The notes below the pieces were generated by a model. The model made no database searches. It saw only the letters and a list, made by a program, of their open reading frames with translations, and was not told the DNA's origin. From Epiperipatus broadwayi (lineage: Eukaryota > Onychophora > Udeonychophora > Euonychophora > Peripatidae): DNA of 64,000 nt. Made by a program: the position numbers and the translations under genes. How positions within the stretch are numbered: position 1 is the first letter of the stretch; each line of letters starts with the position of its first letter. The stretch covers positions 930,001-994,000 of the forward strand of contig JAQFVV010000113.1 in assembly GCA_028023455.1 (NCBI GenBank). The letters are read 5' to 3'. Below are positions 26,330 through 39,600 of the stretch, one piece after another.

Positions 26330-29300
26330 TTCAGCTTTTAAAAATAAGAAGTAATTTTTTCTCATTACAAATAGAAGAAAATTTATTTATGTATATATGG
26401 CAGAATCTACATAAAGTTAATTTCAAAACGTCAATAACTTTTAGAAACAGAAAAATCCAAAACATAACCAATAGATAAAGATAAATGAATGAATGCAGCA
26501 TCTACAGAATGAAATAAAATTTAAAATACTTAACTAGTATGATATGACAAGATATAAAGCAAGTGATTGAAAAATGAACTAAGAAATGAATTTTAAAAAT
26601 GGGCTCAAATTCCATGACTATTTTTTATTATTATTAAATGACATTCCCTATTATATGGCTAGAGTCAATTATTGAAGATTAGGCTTTTACATAATCAGTA
26701 GATATTTCCTTTTTAAAAAAAAGTCTCTCAAATCTTCATCAAAGATTACTAAATAAAGTATATATAAGAATTAATAGAAACTCACAATTTATAGTTAAAT
26801 AGAAATATCAAAGTGGGACTAAAATTAAGTGATTCATTTAAGAGGAAGGTTGAATAATGAATAAATTACTCTGTTGTTTTATTGAATTTAAATATAAAAG
26901 ATAAAAAATATGGATTTAAAAATTATAATTGTTATTTATTAATATAAAGATAAAAAAATAATATTTACTCCAATATATGTTGAAATTATTTTTTTTTTAC
27001 TGAGCTTAAATAGTGTCATCCAAATTTTAAGATATTTTTATGTAAAAATAATTCTGTAAAATGGAAAATTTAGGATGTTTAACAGGGAAATGGATTTAAT
27101 GTAAAAACATAAATTAATATTATTTTTTATATTAATTAGGAAATTGTCTAATCCAATGTACTTTCTTTACTTTCATACCTAATTGCTTTTTGGAAGTATG
27201 ATAGTTGAGATGTACAAAAGTGGAGCACTATAAAAGAAAATCAAAAAGGATTTTCAATATATATATATTTTAGAAAAGGTTTAAAGAATTCTTAATATAT
27301 AATAAATTTTCATACTTTGAAAATATTTTTTATCTAATTTTTAAAATTTTAATTGAGAACAAAATGATGCTAAAAACAGTATATAGTTACACGTGACACA
27401 ATCATATGTGCATAAGATCTAAATAAATAATATTAAAAAAAGTTTAAAAGCATAATGAAAATTAACTTGACAGTGCATGAATTTGGAAATATTTCTTAAT
27501 TTTGTTCTTGATTTTTATGACTGAACATACGTTGATCGGCTTAAATTATATGAATGATCGATTGAAGCAAGAGATTCACCATCTTTATTTCAATTGTATG
27601 GAGATTGAGCCATTCATTCTTTTTCTCCATATCAGCACTGCTGTTTTTTAATTTTCCACTCATGTTTATAAATTAATAAGGGTGATTTTTTTTCACCAAA
27701 ACAGAAATGTACATAAAGCGATATTACACATTCTAACACAAACTGACTCAAAATATTCTTGCTCAAGACTAAACTTGTGATGCCAAAAATGGACGTGATT
27801 AATGTCAGAGAGCTGGATAAAAAGTAGTGACTATTAGTTTATATGAGCAGAAGAATCTTTACATGAATGTACAGGCATTTTAAAAATTGAAAGTACGAAA
27901 TGTGTATGAAATAGCAAATCATACAAAATAGAGAACCATCTATATACAGATTAGCAAACAAATATATATGTTGACAATAATTTTACTGATAAACAGAAAT
28001 TCATGCTCTTAGTTAATTAATATATACCACTTAATTAATTGGATAAAAGTTATAAATCAAAAAACAATGCCAATGGTTTTATTATTTAGTCTCGGCTGTT
28101 TAAAAGAAAGTATCTAAACTGGATTTCAAACATTGGAAAAGAATTGATGCCATTCCAGTAATTAGAAGTTGGTTATTAAATTCAAGATTTGTTTTTAAAA
28201 ACAAATTTAGTACAAGAAAAGTTTTGTCTAGTAGTTTATTTAATAGATAGTTGCTATAGTAATCTACATAGAAACATGGAAAATTTCCACAACATTGTTG
28301 TAGTCACCAAAATGTGTAGCCACATTCACTAGTAAAGTCTGATATCATGCACCCTTTCAGGCTTTTCAAAGTACCATCATCAACTTTGATCTTGCCTATC
28401 TCTCTTATAATGTGCTTAATGGAATATGAAATACTTATCTACCAATCTCTTTATATAATGGTGAATGTGTAATAAAATTTTAACTGTTGTCAGAAAAGGT
28501 AAGCTTGAGGCAAAAAGAAATTTGTCAAAACATGAATGGCTTACTGGAAAACAAATACTAAAAAGAATTTGAATAATCAACAATGTACACACAAGTCATT
28601 CAAACAAATAAACAAAATTCAAAAATAATACACAAATTATTTGCTATAGATTAACTAGAATTTAAACTTAAAAATCTACCTAGGTGAGAAAATTTGTTAT
28701 TTCATTTAATCACATTTATACTTGTTTATTACAAATTTTACTTATATTTAAAAGTTCTTTTAAATGCTTTTATTTTATTAATATTGTTTGTTTAGGTTAT
28801 ATTTTCTAATCAATTTTTAACATACTTCTATCAAATAGATTTCTTTCAAATGTTGTACATGTGATAGAAATTGATGACAATAAAATATTTTAGAGTTGTT
28901 CTGTCAGTAGATTGTCCCTTTTTCAGCATGGAAAAGTTTCACTTATATTTTGGCCTAATATATATTGTAATAGAAATAGGAAATATAATGAATATGCATT
29001 AGAATTATTATTTTACAATTGATATGATAATTAATGTGTCAATAACATTATTAATTTTTTAATTTATGAACTATTCATTTTGTAGCATGTTCAAAATCTT
29101 TGTCATTTGGTTAACATTAAAGGTTTTGTATTTTTTTATTCTGACTTCTATACATTATTTGACTTATACAATGTTAGTCAAAGTATGTCATAATCAGATA
29201 TTAAATTTCAATTGGTGCATGGTAATTAGTTACCACAGTATATAAAGTTAGAATTATAGAAAATAACAATTTGGAAGATATACACTGGTTTTGTGGTGAT

Positions 29301-32040
29301 TATGGCTCTATAATTTAAGTTAGAGGTGATGTTCATGTGATATTATTAATAGAAATGCAGGACATCATCAACTCATTATCTAAAGATTGATCAGTAGAGA
29401 GATCCTTTAGTCATCTTAGATTGTGATGTATGACATTTAGGCATATGGAACTATAGTTAAAATCTCCTAAATAGCATAATAATCATACTATTTATTCAGT
29501 CTGGCATTTAACTGTTTTAGTATGATAATTTATTGAATTTTTTGCAAAGAAATAAATCATATACATCTCAGATTTTAAATCTGACATTCCTAGTGGTTAT
29601 AGTTTAGAATTTTTTGGTTACATATTTGTTTTAGTTTCTTTGTAACTCCCTACATTCCATTATATTTGGTATGATAACTTGTACTGTATAACACCATATA
29701 TTGTTACAATATATTTTTATTTGTGTGTAAAAATAATAGTCAGAAAATATACACATACAAAGGTTACCCAATAAATTAATGAAAATTCTAATAAATGTTT
29801 TTCTAAGTACAAATAAATCAATATCAGTGAAAAATATTCTGAATATTGTGAAAGTACAAGGCAAAATATTGCTAAATAACCAAAAAAAAAATAAAGCTAT
29901 TTAAATTCTCTGTCATCTAAAAAAACATGGATAATTTAGTGGTCTTAGATATTTGAAAAAATAAAATTCAGGATAAAAAATAACTAATAACATTATTTCT
30001 AGATTATTTCTTCATCTTCAATAAGTGATATGTAATATCACCATATCAAACTTATTTACCAATATTTTAAGATAAATAGTAAGGAAAAAAACGTTATGAG
30101 CATGATTATTATAAACATAGAAAAAGATTTGTTTATTAAATATCCCATCATGTTTAACCCAGAGAAAAGAATAAGAACAGATATTTTCAGGTGACCAAAT
30201 AACATTTTGAGTAATAGATAAACAAGAAAATATAGTTAAATGAGTTCTGATAAGCAAAATATCATTAAGAGTATTTATGTAGATGTCCATTTAATGCTGT
30301 GAATAGCAACCATACTTTATCTCATCATGGACTATTTTAGTTTTTCTCATTTTACTTCATATCATTATATATATTATGTCTATATTTAAGGTATATTTAA
30401 ATAAAATATTACAATATTGTAGAACATTTAGTGCCTATCTGATAAATATTTGCACTTTTACAAAGTTTATAAATAAAGTAGTGTGTGTTGTAATCTAAAT
30501 TCCATTTTGCTTATATAAATTTTGCTGTTGCTATTAAATCCTTTACCATTATAATAAATTATGAAGATCAAATAAATCTTTTTAATGAGTACATTATTTG
30601 AGCATTTGTTGTGAATTAGAGTTCATAGTTCCATTTCTAGTGGCTGATTTATTTGGACCAGTAAAGTAGATTTATACATGGTCTTGAAAGAATGATGAAG
30701 ATGTCACCAGATGAAGCATTTGAAAAAAAGATTTGTACATATTTTAAGAGATAAGAACTTTCCTCTTATTAATTATTGATAGATTTTAAATATGCTTGTT
30801 TAACATATCAACATTTACTAATGAAATATTATCGTACATCAAAAAATGTAAGTAAATAAGAATCTTGACAAATTTAATATGAAGTGGAGAGAAGTGTAGT
30901 AGGGAAAATATATGATTTCCCTACTTTGATTCAAACTTGAATATAATATACCATTCAGAAGTTTTAAAAATGTTATTATATGAATTAAGGGTCAAACCTC
31001 CTTTAATGTCTTCAATGTTATGTTCAGAATTCAATTACAATATATTACTTTCTTCCAGATAGAAGTAATCTATAAATGGCATAAAGATAAAAAAAATAAT
31101 GTAGATCATTATCATATATTGTAGCCATATAATATGCATTTAGTAGCTAGTTTAATCTATTTTTCTAAGTGAAAATATAGTAAGACTAAGACACAGTTGA
31201 GAAATTTTATATAAATCGTTTTATTTTTTAAATTTTTTTTCCATCTTCGATGCTTTTCATCTCCCTCAATCATCATCCACTCCATATATAATTTATAACT
31301 ATACAATTAAATTTTCAGATTTTCACTGCTTCTCAGACATTAGAATGCATTTTCATACACTGTTTCATTTAACATGCTGGTTCACTGTGTACATATAAGT
31401 ACTTGATCAGCTGTGGTAGTATAATAATGATTGTTCAGGGTGTGCACTTCTAAATACATATAATATAAACAAACTATAATAGAGAACAAAGAACAAAAGA
31501 AATTTAACAAACCAAATATTCTTTCAATATATTCATTATAATTATTGTTAGCAACAACACAAAAGCACTGTTCACTATTACAATTTTTTTTTTAAAAATC
31601 AATTTTTGACATGTGCTTATTTTGTGAAATACGTCTAACCTGTTTAATCTTTTTCTGAAACTTCCTGTTCACAATTCACTTTAATATTTCATAACTATAA
31701 AACACAGATGGATTCAATAAATTGGACTTCACTTTTTTGTATATCAGTAAATGCTGCATCCTTCAAATCAAATTTGGTTTTGTTTCTCTGTAGTATATAT
31801 ATATTGTACCATTTTATATACGTCTAATGTCATTTATTAGACGCGAACAACTGTAAGATTATGTTTATATATATATGTTAAGGATATAACCATTACCTCC
31901 CATGCCCGCACTTAATCTAGGTTATTGTACCTAACCATTTTAAGTTTTAGTGTAAGTGTTGTATATTTCCAGGTAGTATGGTCCTAATTATAACTAAGTA
32001 ACTTTCGCTATATTGTCGCTTTTAATAGTTTAAATTTGTT
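26330..32040. other. Long AT-rich intronic stretch, nothing recognised
   Basis: No repeat-family member, RNA gene, exon or transposon motif was found by eye. Two minus-strand frames of 77 and 90 codons (about 29631-29864 and 30018-30290) are Ile/Phe/Tyr-rich with no recognisable domain and no splice context, so they are taken as chance. Confidence 0.4.
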
Positions 32041-32048
32041 TTTATTAG

Positions 32049-32093
32049 GTGCCAGGATTCTATTTAGATATCCCTATCAAATTAACAATGAAG
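32049..32093 (+). CDS. Candidate 45-nt exon, unknown gene
   Basis: A 15-codon open stretch (VPGFYLDIPIKLTMK) lies between a good acceptor (tttgtttttattag) and a strong donor (gtaagtc) on the plus strand, in phase 0 at both ends. It lies inside the minus-strand TPR gene's intron. No partner exon was found and the length is short enough for chance, so this is only a candidate. Confidence 0.25.
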
Positions 32094-32305
32094 GTAAGTC
32101 TCCCTCCCTTCTTTTGCTATGCCATACTAAAAACTTTTCTATAATGTAAATGAATGAATAGCACATATATAAACTTACCCCTATAACCTTTATACAAATG
32201 TTGCAAATATAGTATATATCTATCTCGTATCATCATTAATAATAAATCTAAAAATATAATAATATTATGTTGGCATCAACAGTTGAATTTTACTAAGAAG
32301 ATCAC

Positions 32306-33153
32306 TAAAAGAATACACCACTAAACATCACATGATCACTATCTCATACTAGCACAATAATTGTTATTAAACAATTCAAAACAAAACAACACTCTCCATA
32401 TAGTAGTGCCATCTTGTGCTAACAAGAGCAATCAATGGATGCCAGAAGGCTTGTGCATAAAATCCCTATCTAGTGCCTACTCATCCAATATCCCCAGACT
32501 AGTTTCTGGCTTGTGGCCTTCATCAGTGAGGAGCCTTGGATCTGAGAGCACTGCACCTAGATCTTAGGATCTAATGCAACCCTCCAGCACCCACCTTTTA
32601 ACTCTATTTAACTACAAAACTATGAGAATGAAATTGAAAACACTATTAATATTTTCAATTCAAGCTCAATAGCTTATATAGTCATATGGGTCTGAACTCA
32701 ATTCAGTACCCATACATTTTGGTGTCTTTGGCTCTTTAACAACCATAGCCACCACTATCCTATTAGGCAGGATTAGTGTTAAACCACTAAACATCACATG
32801 ATCACTATCTCATACTAGCACATATGACTATATAAGCTATTGAGCTTGGATTGAAAATATTAATAGTGTTTTCAATTTCATTCTCATAGTTTTGTAGTTA
32901 AATAGAGTTAAAAGGTGGGTGCTGGAGGGTTGCATTAGATCCTAAGATCTAGGTGCAGTGCTCTCAGATCCAAGGCTCCTCACTGATGAAGGCCACAAGC
33001 CAGAAACTAGTCTGGGGATATTGGATGAGTAGGCACTAGATAGGGATTTTATGCACAAGCCTTCTGGCATCCATTGATTGCTCTTGTTAGCACAAGATGG
33101 CACTACTATATGGAGAGTGTTGTTTTGTTTTGAATTGTTTAATAAAAGAATAC
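32306..33153. mobile_element. Foldback element, 324-bp arms, 11-bp TSD
   Basis: Two nearly identical 324-bp arms, 32365-32688 and 32821-33144, face each other across a 132-bp centre. A head of about 40 bp (accactaaacatcacatgat, cactatctcatactagcaca) precedes the left arm at 32317 and recurs just before the right arm at about 32781, in the same orientation. The 11-bp sequence taaaagaatac flanks the element (32306-32316 and 33143-33153). Both arms contain the same 68-codon open frame (32361-32567 plus, 32942-33178 minus), which is a mirror image and not evidence of a gene. Fragments of the family lie at 4.46, 10.55, 35.3 and 46.5 kb. Confidence 0.92.
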
Positions 33154-34764
33154 AGTTACAAGGCTTAAACAATGACATACTGTAATTCTCTCTTTAATCT
33201 TTTTTTGTTTAGCATTTTCAATAAAAGTAAAACAAAAGAAAAATTTGTATTATCATAGCAAAAAGATTTCCTGGATCCATTAACCATATAAATAGTTCAT
33301 TATGGTCCATTAAATTATGTTTTCTTTTCTCTGGGTTTATGTGAGGCGTGATTATTCTATAAAGTTACTCCAATAAGCATATAAGTTCAAAAATCCAATT
33401 TCTTACCGGTAAGATTATTTAGTAGATATAATCCTCAGGTTTTCTTCGAGATCGGTATGTTAGGTTTCAACTTTGATGCGAGACTTCTATTTTAGGCAGG
33501 TGATGGCTTCATTTTTCTAAATCATTGTATGTTCGAGAGAATAGAACGATGGCGATGTACAGATATTTTAGCCACCCATCTGAATTTTGATTACTGAATG
33601 TTTCCAATGATTGAAAGAATCCTACCTTAAATCATTTCTTAACTCATGATAATTAAGACTAAATGTAAAATCCATTCTTCCACTGTTTTGTGTTTTAAAA
33701 ATTTTATATTTTATACAATCAACTTAGGGCATCTGTGCTAATTAACTAAATATATAGGTGCTTAATAACTAAATGCTTATTTTCTATTTATCAAATGTTG
33801 GCCAAGCTATTTATTGGATCATGAAACAACTTATTTTAATTTTACTCAATTTACACACAAAAAAAAAGAATTTAATTTTAACATCAAAATCATTTCTTTT
33901 TTAAAAACATTGTACAGTTTACAGACTTATTTTTATATAAAATCATTATAAGTTTGGACTGATATTATTTATGCGCATATTGGAGTGTATTCTATATTCT
34001 TATACATTTTTTTTTTTTAGTTTTTGAATTTATTAATAAATAATAGTTATAAGCTTTCCACAATATTTTATCTTTAAATATGTTATTTTATTTAAGCACA
34101 TATCTGAAATCAATAAAACAACTACTCATGTGTATATAATTCAATTTTCTTTCCTTCACAAATAAATAAATAAAATACCCATTCTTGAGAGAGTCCCCTT
34201 CAATATTTCTATTTACTTGCAAATGTAGGTTTTATTAATTCTCATACATGTACTTTGATAGATTTTGGAATAAGGAAATAATCATTAGTTTCATAATAAT
34301 TTGAAAATTCAATCATTGACTCTAGCTATATGTGGTAGGCAATGTTTAAATCTCACAATATATACAATATTAACCACAGACATATATAAAAATAGATTGC
34401 AAATATTTTATACCGACTGATGTTTTTATTTTAATGATTGCATAGTCTCTGGTCTATGAATTGGATGGTCATCCACTGTTGATTGTAAACTCTATGTTGA
34501 TTTGTATTTAGTAACATTACAAGTATGGAACTAAAGCCTGACTATTATTGTATTGATTTTTATTATGGTTGTCTTAAACATAAGAATTTAATTTGTGAAT
34601 ACACGAATGTATGAATGCTTATTTATGTATATCTTTTAAGTTACCATTCTTTTTTATATTTACTTATTAAAAACTCTTGAATAGATTTTTATGTTTTATA
34701 AAATAATAATTATAAGTAATTAAGATAAATAATTAAAAGTTTTGTTTAAACAAAAAAAACTTAC

Positions 34765-34857
34765 TTCTCCTCTTCTTAAATAACCTTCCCATAAGTCTGG
34801 CCACAGTTCTATTGCAGTAGTAAAGTCTAACAATGAGTCAGCCAGATTATGTTTGTC
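34765..34857 (-). CDS. TPR-repeat protein, internal exon A (partial gene)
   Basis: A 31-codon open exon on the minus strand, bounded by acceptor ttgtttatttacag (before 34857) and donor gtaagttt (after 34765), phase 0 at both ends. The translation contains HNLADSLLDFTTAIELWPD followed by LWEGYLRRGE: the helix B end of one TPR (A-x-x-D-F-x-x-A-I-x-L-x-P) and helix A of the next (ending RRG). It joins in frame to exon B at 12208-12324, preserving 34-residue spacing. Upstream exons, and hence the start codon, were not recognised in 34858-64000 and may lie beyond the window. The function beyond a TPR interaction scaffold is unknown. Confidence 0.88.
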
Positions 34858-34967
34858 CTGTAAATAAACAAACACATGATTATAGATTATAAACTAATTA
34901 AATTAGATTACAATTTTTAAATTTATTTCAAAGATTTTACTTCATTTAATTAGAAACAAGATAATTA

Positions 34968-35300
34968 GATGGATTTGAACACAGACTTTCAAGTTCCATC
35001 TTAGATAACCGATACATGGCATTAAAAAAAAGATAAATGATCTCCAATTTTATATATTTTGTGCTAAACGAGCACTCATCGGTTGGTCCAGTTCCATCAT
35101 CTCCCACACACACATATATAATCAGTGCTCAGTTTATATTAAAATAGCAAATCTTCAAACTTTAATGGATAGGCTTCAATCTTCTCTTGCTCACATGTAT
35201 GTGGTCATGTCTATTGGGTGTATAAAATAGAGTGAATAGTTGTGCAGAGAGCTTGAAAGTCTGAGTTCAAATCCCTTTTAATTACATTAATTTCAGTATA
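34968..35300. repeat. Family F1 foldback copy
   Basis: Forward part from gatggatttgaacacagact (about 34970) through gttggtccagttcca and aatggataggcttcaa to about 35185. It then switches directly to the reverse part: cacatgtatgtggtcatgtc, gagcttgaaagtctgagttc, aaatcccttttaattacatt. The central segment is deleted compared with 20.3-21.1 kb. Confidence 0.8.
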
Positions 35301-35304
35301 CACA

Positions 35305-35400
35305 ATATAAACATCACATGATCACCATTTCTTATGCTTGCTTATAACTGTTATTAAAACAGGCAAAACTCACTATACGTATTGCCACTCAATGCAAGAT
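35305..35400 (+). repeat. Fragment of the 32.3 kb foldback family
   Basis: aaacatcacatgatcaccat is followed by a variant of the tagcaca head, then aggcaaaactcactatacgt and attgccactcaatgcaag, which align with the head and arm start at 32.3 kb and with the 46.5 kb copy. Confidence 0.55.
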
Positions 35401-37820
35401 AGAAATATAAGTTATTAAAAATAAATTATTTTGTTATGTACATATATTTAGAATAAAAAATCGTATTTTCAATTCTAGATACATTAGCATTTAAAATAGC
35501 AAATGTCAAATATCTTAGATAAAACACACTTTTTTTTGAGTGAGAATATGATATTTTATAATGAAAAAAATATTACCTAGAAATCTTTTTCAAAAAATGT
35601 GAATAGTAATCAAATAATAAAATTCAGTCTGATGCAATGAAAAATACAAAATAAGATGCATATGATATATAACATCTAGAAAATAAAGCTTAAAAATACA
35701 AATAGGATTTAAAGAGAGGATCTGGGAGATAGAGGCAGAATAAGAATGACAGATTCATAGTCTATACACAAGACATAATAAAAAAAGCATATAGTTTTCA
35801 GTATGAGGGGATAGAAAAAAGAAGCCTGATAAATACATACAACTATATATTTAGTTTATTAATTAACTGATCATGCAAATGAAACACTAATATAAAAGAA
35901 ATGAAACTGATGATAGTATCAGGATTGTTGTAGCTTATTGAATTCAGAATTCTATAAAGATATTTCAATCTAAACACTGTGACAGAGGATCTGAGCTTGA
36001 ACCCTTTGTAGCCATCTGCAGGGAGCTCCAAAGCTTTGTGGAAATTCTGTTAATTGAGTCCCATAATCTTCAAAAGTTTAACTCATAAAATAGATGCCTA
36101 CTTGAAGAGTAGTTCACATTATTTTTTAAGAGACAGGTCCCACAGATCAAGGCCCTAATGTGCAATCAGCTACATGAGAACATTATAAGGATACTATGGC
36201 ATATACTATTTAGTGTTGTTAACTGCAAACAATTAAGAATATTGCAGAATTGCTAAATTTATTTAATAGTACCAAACATGAATATGAAAGAAAGTAAAGA
36301 GTGGTTTAAACATTGTAAAAAAGTTCTCTTCAAGAAAGATAATGATCCAAAATTTCTGTTATACAAATTAACAAAAAAAAAAAGGAGAGTCATTTTTTAT
36401 GATGGACAACATTATTCAAAAAATTAGAATCCAAATACAGTATTTTCCTGGATTATCAGACACATTGTCCGTCATTGCCTTGAAATATTATCACTTTAGT
36501 TAATATATAAAAATATGGAAAGTATTAAATGAGAAAGAGCCTTAAAAATCCACCTTTTTTATTTTAAGACCTTAATAATATGCAGAGGACAAAATGCATG
36601 AGGGAATTACAAGTGGAAAAATTGCTTATTTTACTTGTAACTGAGAAAAGGGTACCATAATACGTACTGAAGAATTACCCTAAAATTTAAATAATATCAA
36701 AGAGCATTATCATGGAAGCATTGTGGATTCAGGTAATCATATATCTATTCAGGTAATCATATATATATAATATCTAAAAAAGTCTACAAGATGATAATCT
36801 TCCTGGATCATTATATCAAGAATCTACCACTGGAATTTATGCATGTTACTTTAGCAAATAATTAATGTGGATAGAAAGGAAAATCCTAAGACACATTAAA
36901 TTACACAGTGAGGATTTCCAATTCCTCAACAAGCTTAAGAGATAGGGTCATGTGATCTGTGACTCTTATTTTGACATTAAATTAATTTTAAGTGAGCTTA
37001 TTCATAAGATTATCCTTGGATTTCACTTTATGCATCAAACCAATTGCATTATGAATAAAGATAAATATCTTGTTACAAGTGATAGTGAAATTATAAACTT
37101 TAAATTGAAAAACTATATTAGTTCATGTATATATTGTCTGCAATAGTTTATAGATATGCTGTTTAAAATATAGCAGTCACTGGCAGAAAATAATAAAAAA
37201 ATATTCAGTTTTCCTTTGTTAAAAATTATTGGCAGACCAAGTTCAATCAGCCACTTAACAAATAGGGCAGTGTATCTTCAACCATGCTTGAAATTATCAT
37301 GGGGTATGAGAGCATATTGGATTAGCCATTATTAATCAACATACTGCCTGATTTTATCCTACATATAAAACCAGCTAAGACCTTGTACCATATTAACACA
37401 AATAGGCAATAGAAAAACACTCAATGCAAATTCTGGAAGGATAGTTTATCACATTACAACAACCTAATTATAGTGATGAAAAAGAAAAATGGATCAATTA
37501 GTGCTGAATCATAATATTTTGTCCCTAGTCTGTGAGATATTGAAGAGCTTAAAAGTAAAAAAAGGGATTTTTATCACTTTTAGTCTTACTGGCAGAGAAA
37601 ATTCCATCCAGAAGAGCATTAGTATATAGCATTCAAGTATGTGAATACTCATACCATTTTAACATAATGCTCTTTGACCCAAACATTAGAGATACAGAAA
37701 AATTAAGGTGATCACACTAAACAATATCACTGGAAAATATGCACATAGTTATCATGCATGTTGATGATATAGTCATTGAACCAATTGGGATGACCAATTG
37801 ATGCTTCATGTGGAATTTGG

Positions 37821-37899
37821 AAGTTATAAATGACTATTAATCTACTTTCAGAATCTAGAAGTTATAATTGACTATTTATTAGTCTGCTTTCAGAACAGG
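37821..37899. repeat. Short tandem duplication, unit about 39 bp
   Basis: gaagttataaatgactatta and gaagttataattgactattt each run on into a ctttcagaa end. Two copies only. Confidence 0.75.
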
Positions 37900-38520
37900 T
37901 TATATTTACCTGATTAATGAGGTTTGTTTAAACTTCTTTGCATTTTTAATCTCACTCTCTGCAATCAAGTTACAATCTTTAATATCTATATAAACATATC
38001 AAACCATAGATAAAAGTTTATCACATTTGTTATTAAAGGAGTTTGTGTTCACTATAGGTTGAGTTTGTTAAAAGCTCAGGAGTTGATTGTTATCTCCTCC
38101 AAAATCTTGGTTATTTTTATATGAATATGAGGATAAGAGAATACAAATTATTATTTTAAAAAAAATAACTCTTTTGAAGAGTTTTGTTGAGACATAAAAT
38201 ATGAATTAAAAACATTCTGTCTTGATGGAGAAAGTTCAAACAGTTAAGAATTTTTTCAAGCCAAAATATATAAAAAAAATCAGATTCTTTCTTAGCTATG
38301 TAACTTTTATATTAGGTTTTATAAGAGCTTTGTAATTAATGTAAATCTATATTTAAAAAATATCTATATGCATATAAAGACATGAACATTTTATATTTTA
38401 ATGGCATTTAAAATGTTTAAAAATATTTGATTTACTCGTTTTGAAAGGTGAAATGTAAGGATAATTAGCATAACTTAAAATGATTTAATTATTTAAAAAT
38501 ATGACAAAATAAATATTAGA

Positions 38521-39600
38521 ATTTACAGCCCTATCCGTCTTTTATCAATTCTATACAACATTTTTGTCAAGACAATTACAAGTCATCTCCAAAGAATTTT
38601 GAATGTTAATCAATCAAAGGAACAAGCAATGAATACAAATTGCAATTATGTTTTTGATTGATGCACTATAAAAAGGCATTTGAGTCCATAAGCAATTCTT
38701 ATGATTTTTAAAGTATTAGATCATTATTATATAGATCAGGACATTATCATATTCTGAAGAATTTTTATCAAAATGCAACAGCTATGATTTAATTCATATT
38801 TATACGAAGAAGATTAACAATGCAGAGGGTGTGTGAAGGGATGACTCCATATCTCTAAACTTTTATAACAATTTGACAAGAAGTAAAATAAATGCAGATT
38901 ATTTAGATTTTGCAGATTTGCAAATAATACTTAAAACCTCAAGAAATGTTGCAAAAGTTATCAGATGAAAATAAATAAATAATAAAACTAAAAAGGCCAA
39001 AATAATGTTCAATGGATTTTCTCAAAAGAAGAAATACCGCAATCAAATTATTAATACTCTTGGCTGGAGTACTTTTGGTAGAAATAACTTAATATTAAAA
39101 GAAAATATGCCTATATGTTTTAAAAAGAAATTGTTCTACTTGTTTTTATGGATCTGTTAACAGAAGAGCAATATGGTGATTTTAGACTCCTCAAATCTGA
39201 GACATATACACTTAGAAGAGCAATACAGAAATCTCATACCACTCAATAAAGTATGGAAAGATGTATGTTAGGAGTAACAAGAAGAAATAAAAACAAAATA
39301 CATGAGTGAGAGAAACAACAGGTATTATTGACATGAATAAAAGAATTAAAGAAACTGAAGTGGAACTAGACATGACATTTTTCTAAAAGAGATGATAATA
39401 CATGGATAGTTGAAATCTTAAACTGAATTCAAAGAGATTGCAAAAGATCTAAAAAAAAGAACATATGACATGGATGGATAAAGTGAGGAAGTTTACTGAT
39501 ATGATGTGAAGAAGAAAGGCTAGATATCAATGAAACTGCATTAAACTTAGAGATACCTTCATCATGCAGTGGATTAATAATGGTTGAACATGATATTGAT
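38521..39600 (+). mobile_element. 5'-truncated RTE retrotransposon relic (copy B)
   Basis: It begins within the RT at IYSPIRLLSILYN (about 38523). It continues through a kkAFDS-like stretch (about 38673-38690), FNGFSQKK (about 39010), RNNLILKENMPICFKKK, then the C-terminal region: MTWMDKVRKFTDM and RRKARYQ (about 39468-39525), and KLRDTFIMQWINNG before a stop at about 39590. This last part corresponds to the usual RTE C terminus. Frames are broken throughout. The copy lies between the gypsy RT and RNase H segments, so it probably inserted there. The 99-codon minus frame at 39429 is a shadow. Confidence 0.8.

Larger units (their letters stand above)
12325..34764 (-). other. Large intron (22,440 bp) of the TPR gene
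   Basis: The interval between the two TPR exons, with donor gtaagt at its upstream (34764) edge and acceptor ttctag at its downstream edge. Its content is transposon debris listed separately: SINEs, F1 palindromes, a possible long LTR, a foldback element, microsatellites. Unassigned parts with nothing recognised include about 12880-14150, 14290-15560, 15675-17590, 18255-19030, 19180-20300, 24980-25430, 25580-26220, 26330-32040 and 33160-34760. Call it one intron only if no unseen exon lies within it. Confidence 0.7.

Noticed and set aside
29631-30290. Two minus-strand frames of 77 and 90 codons
   Set aside because: Ile/Phe/Tyr-rich composition expected of AT-rich noise; no domain, no splice or promoter context.
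32361-33178. Identical 68-codon protein on both strands of the foldback element
   Set aside because: A consequence of the 324-bp inverted arms; the frame is not kept in the other family fragments.
33400-33480. Possible minus-strand exon ending at gtaagaaat
   Set aside because: All three frames are closed by stops within a few codons of the donor.
35985-36030. B-box-like gggttcaagctc (reverse strand) suggesting another tRNA-derived SINE
   Set aside because: No A box, tail or repeat partner could be found.
37909-37960. Possible minus-strand exon (aacttgattgcag acceptor, gtaaatat donor)
   Set aside because: Its end phase does not fit TPR exon A, the acceptor lacks a pyrimidine tract, and it lies within gypsy debris.
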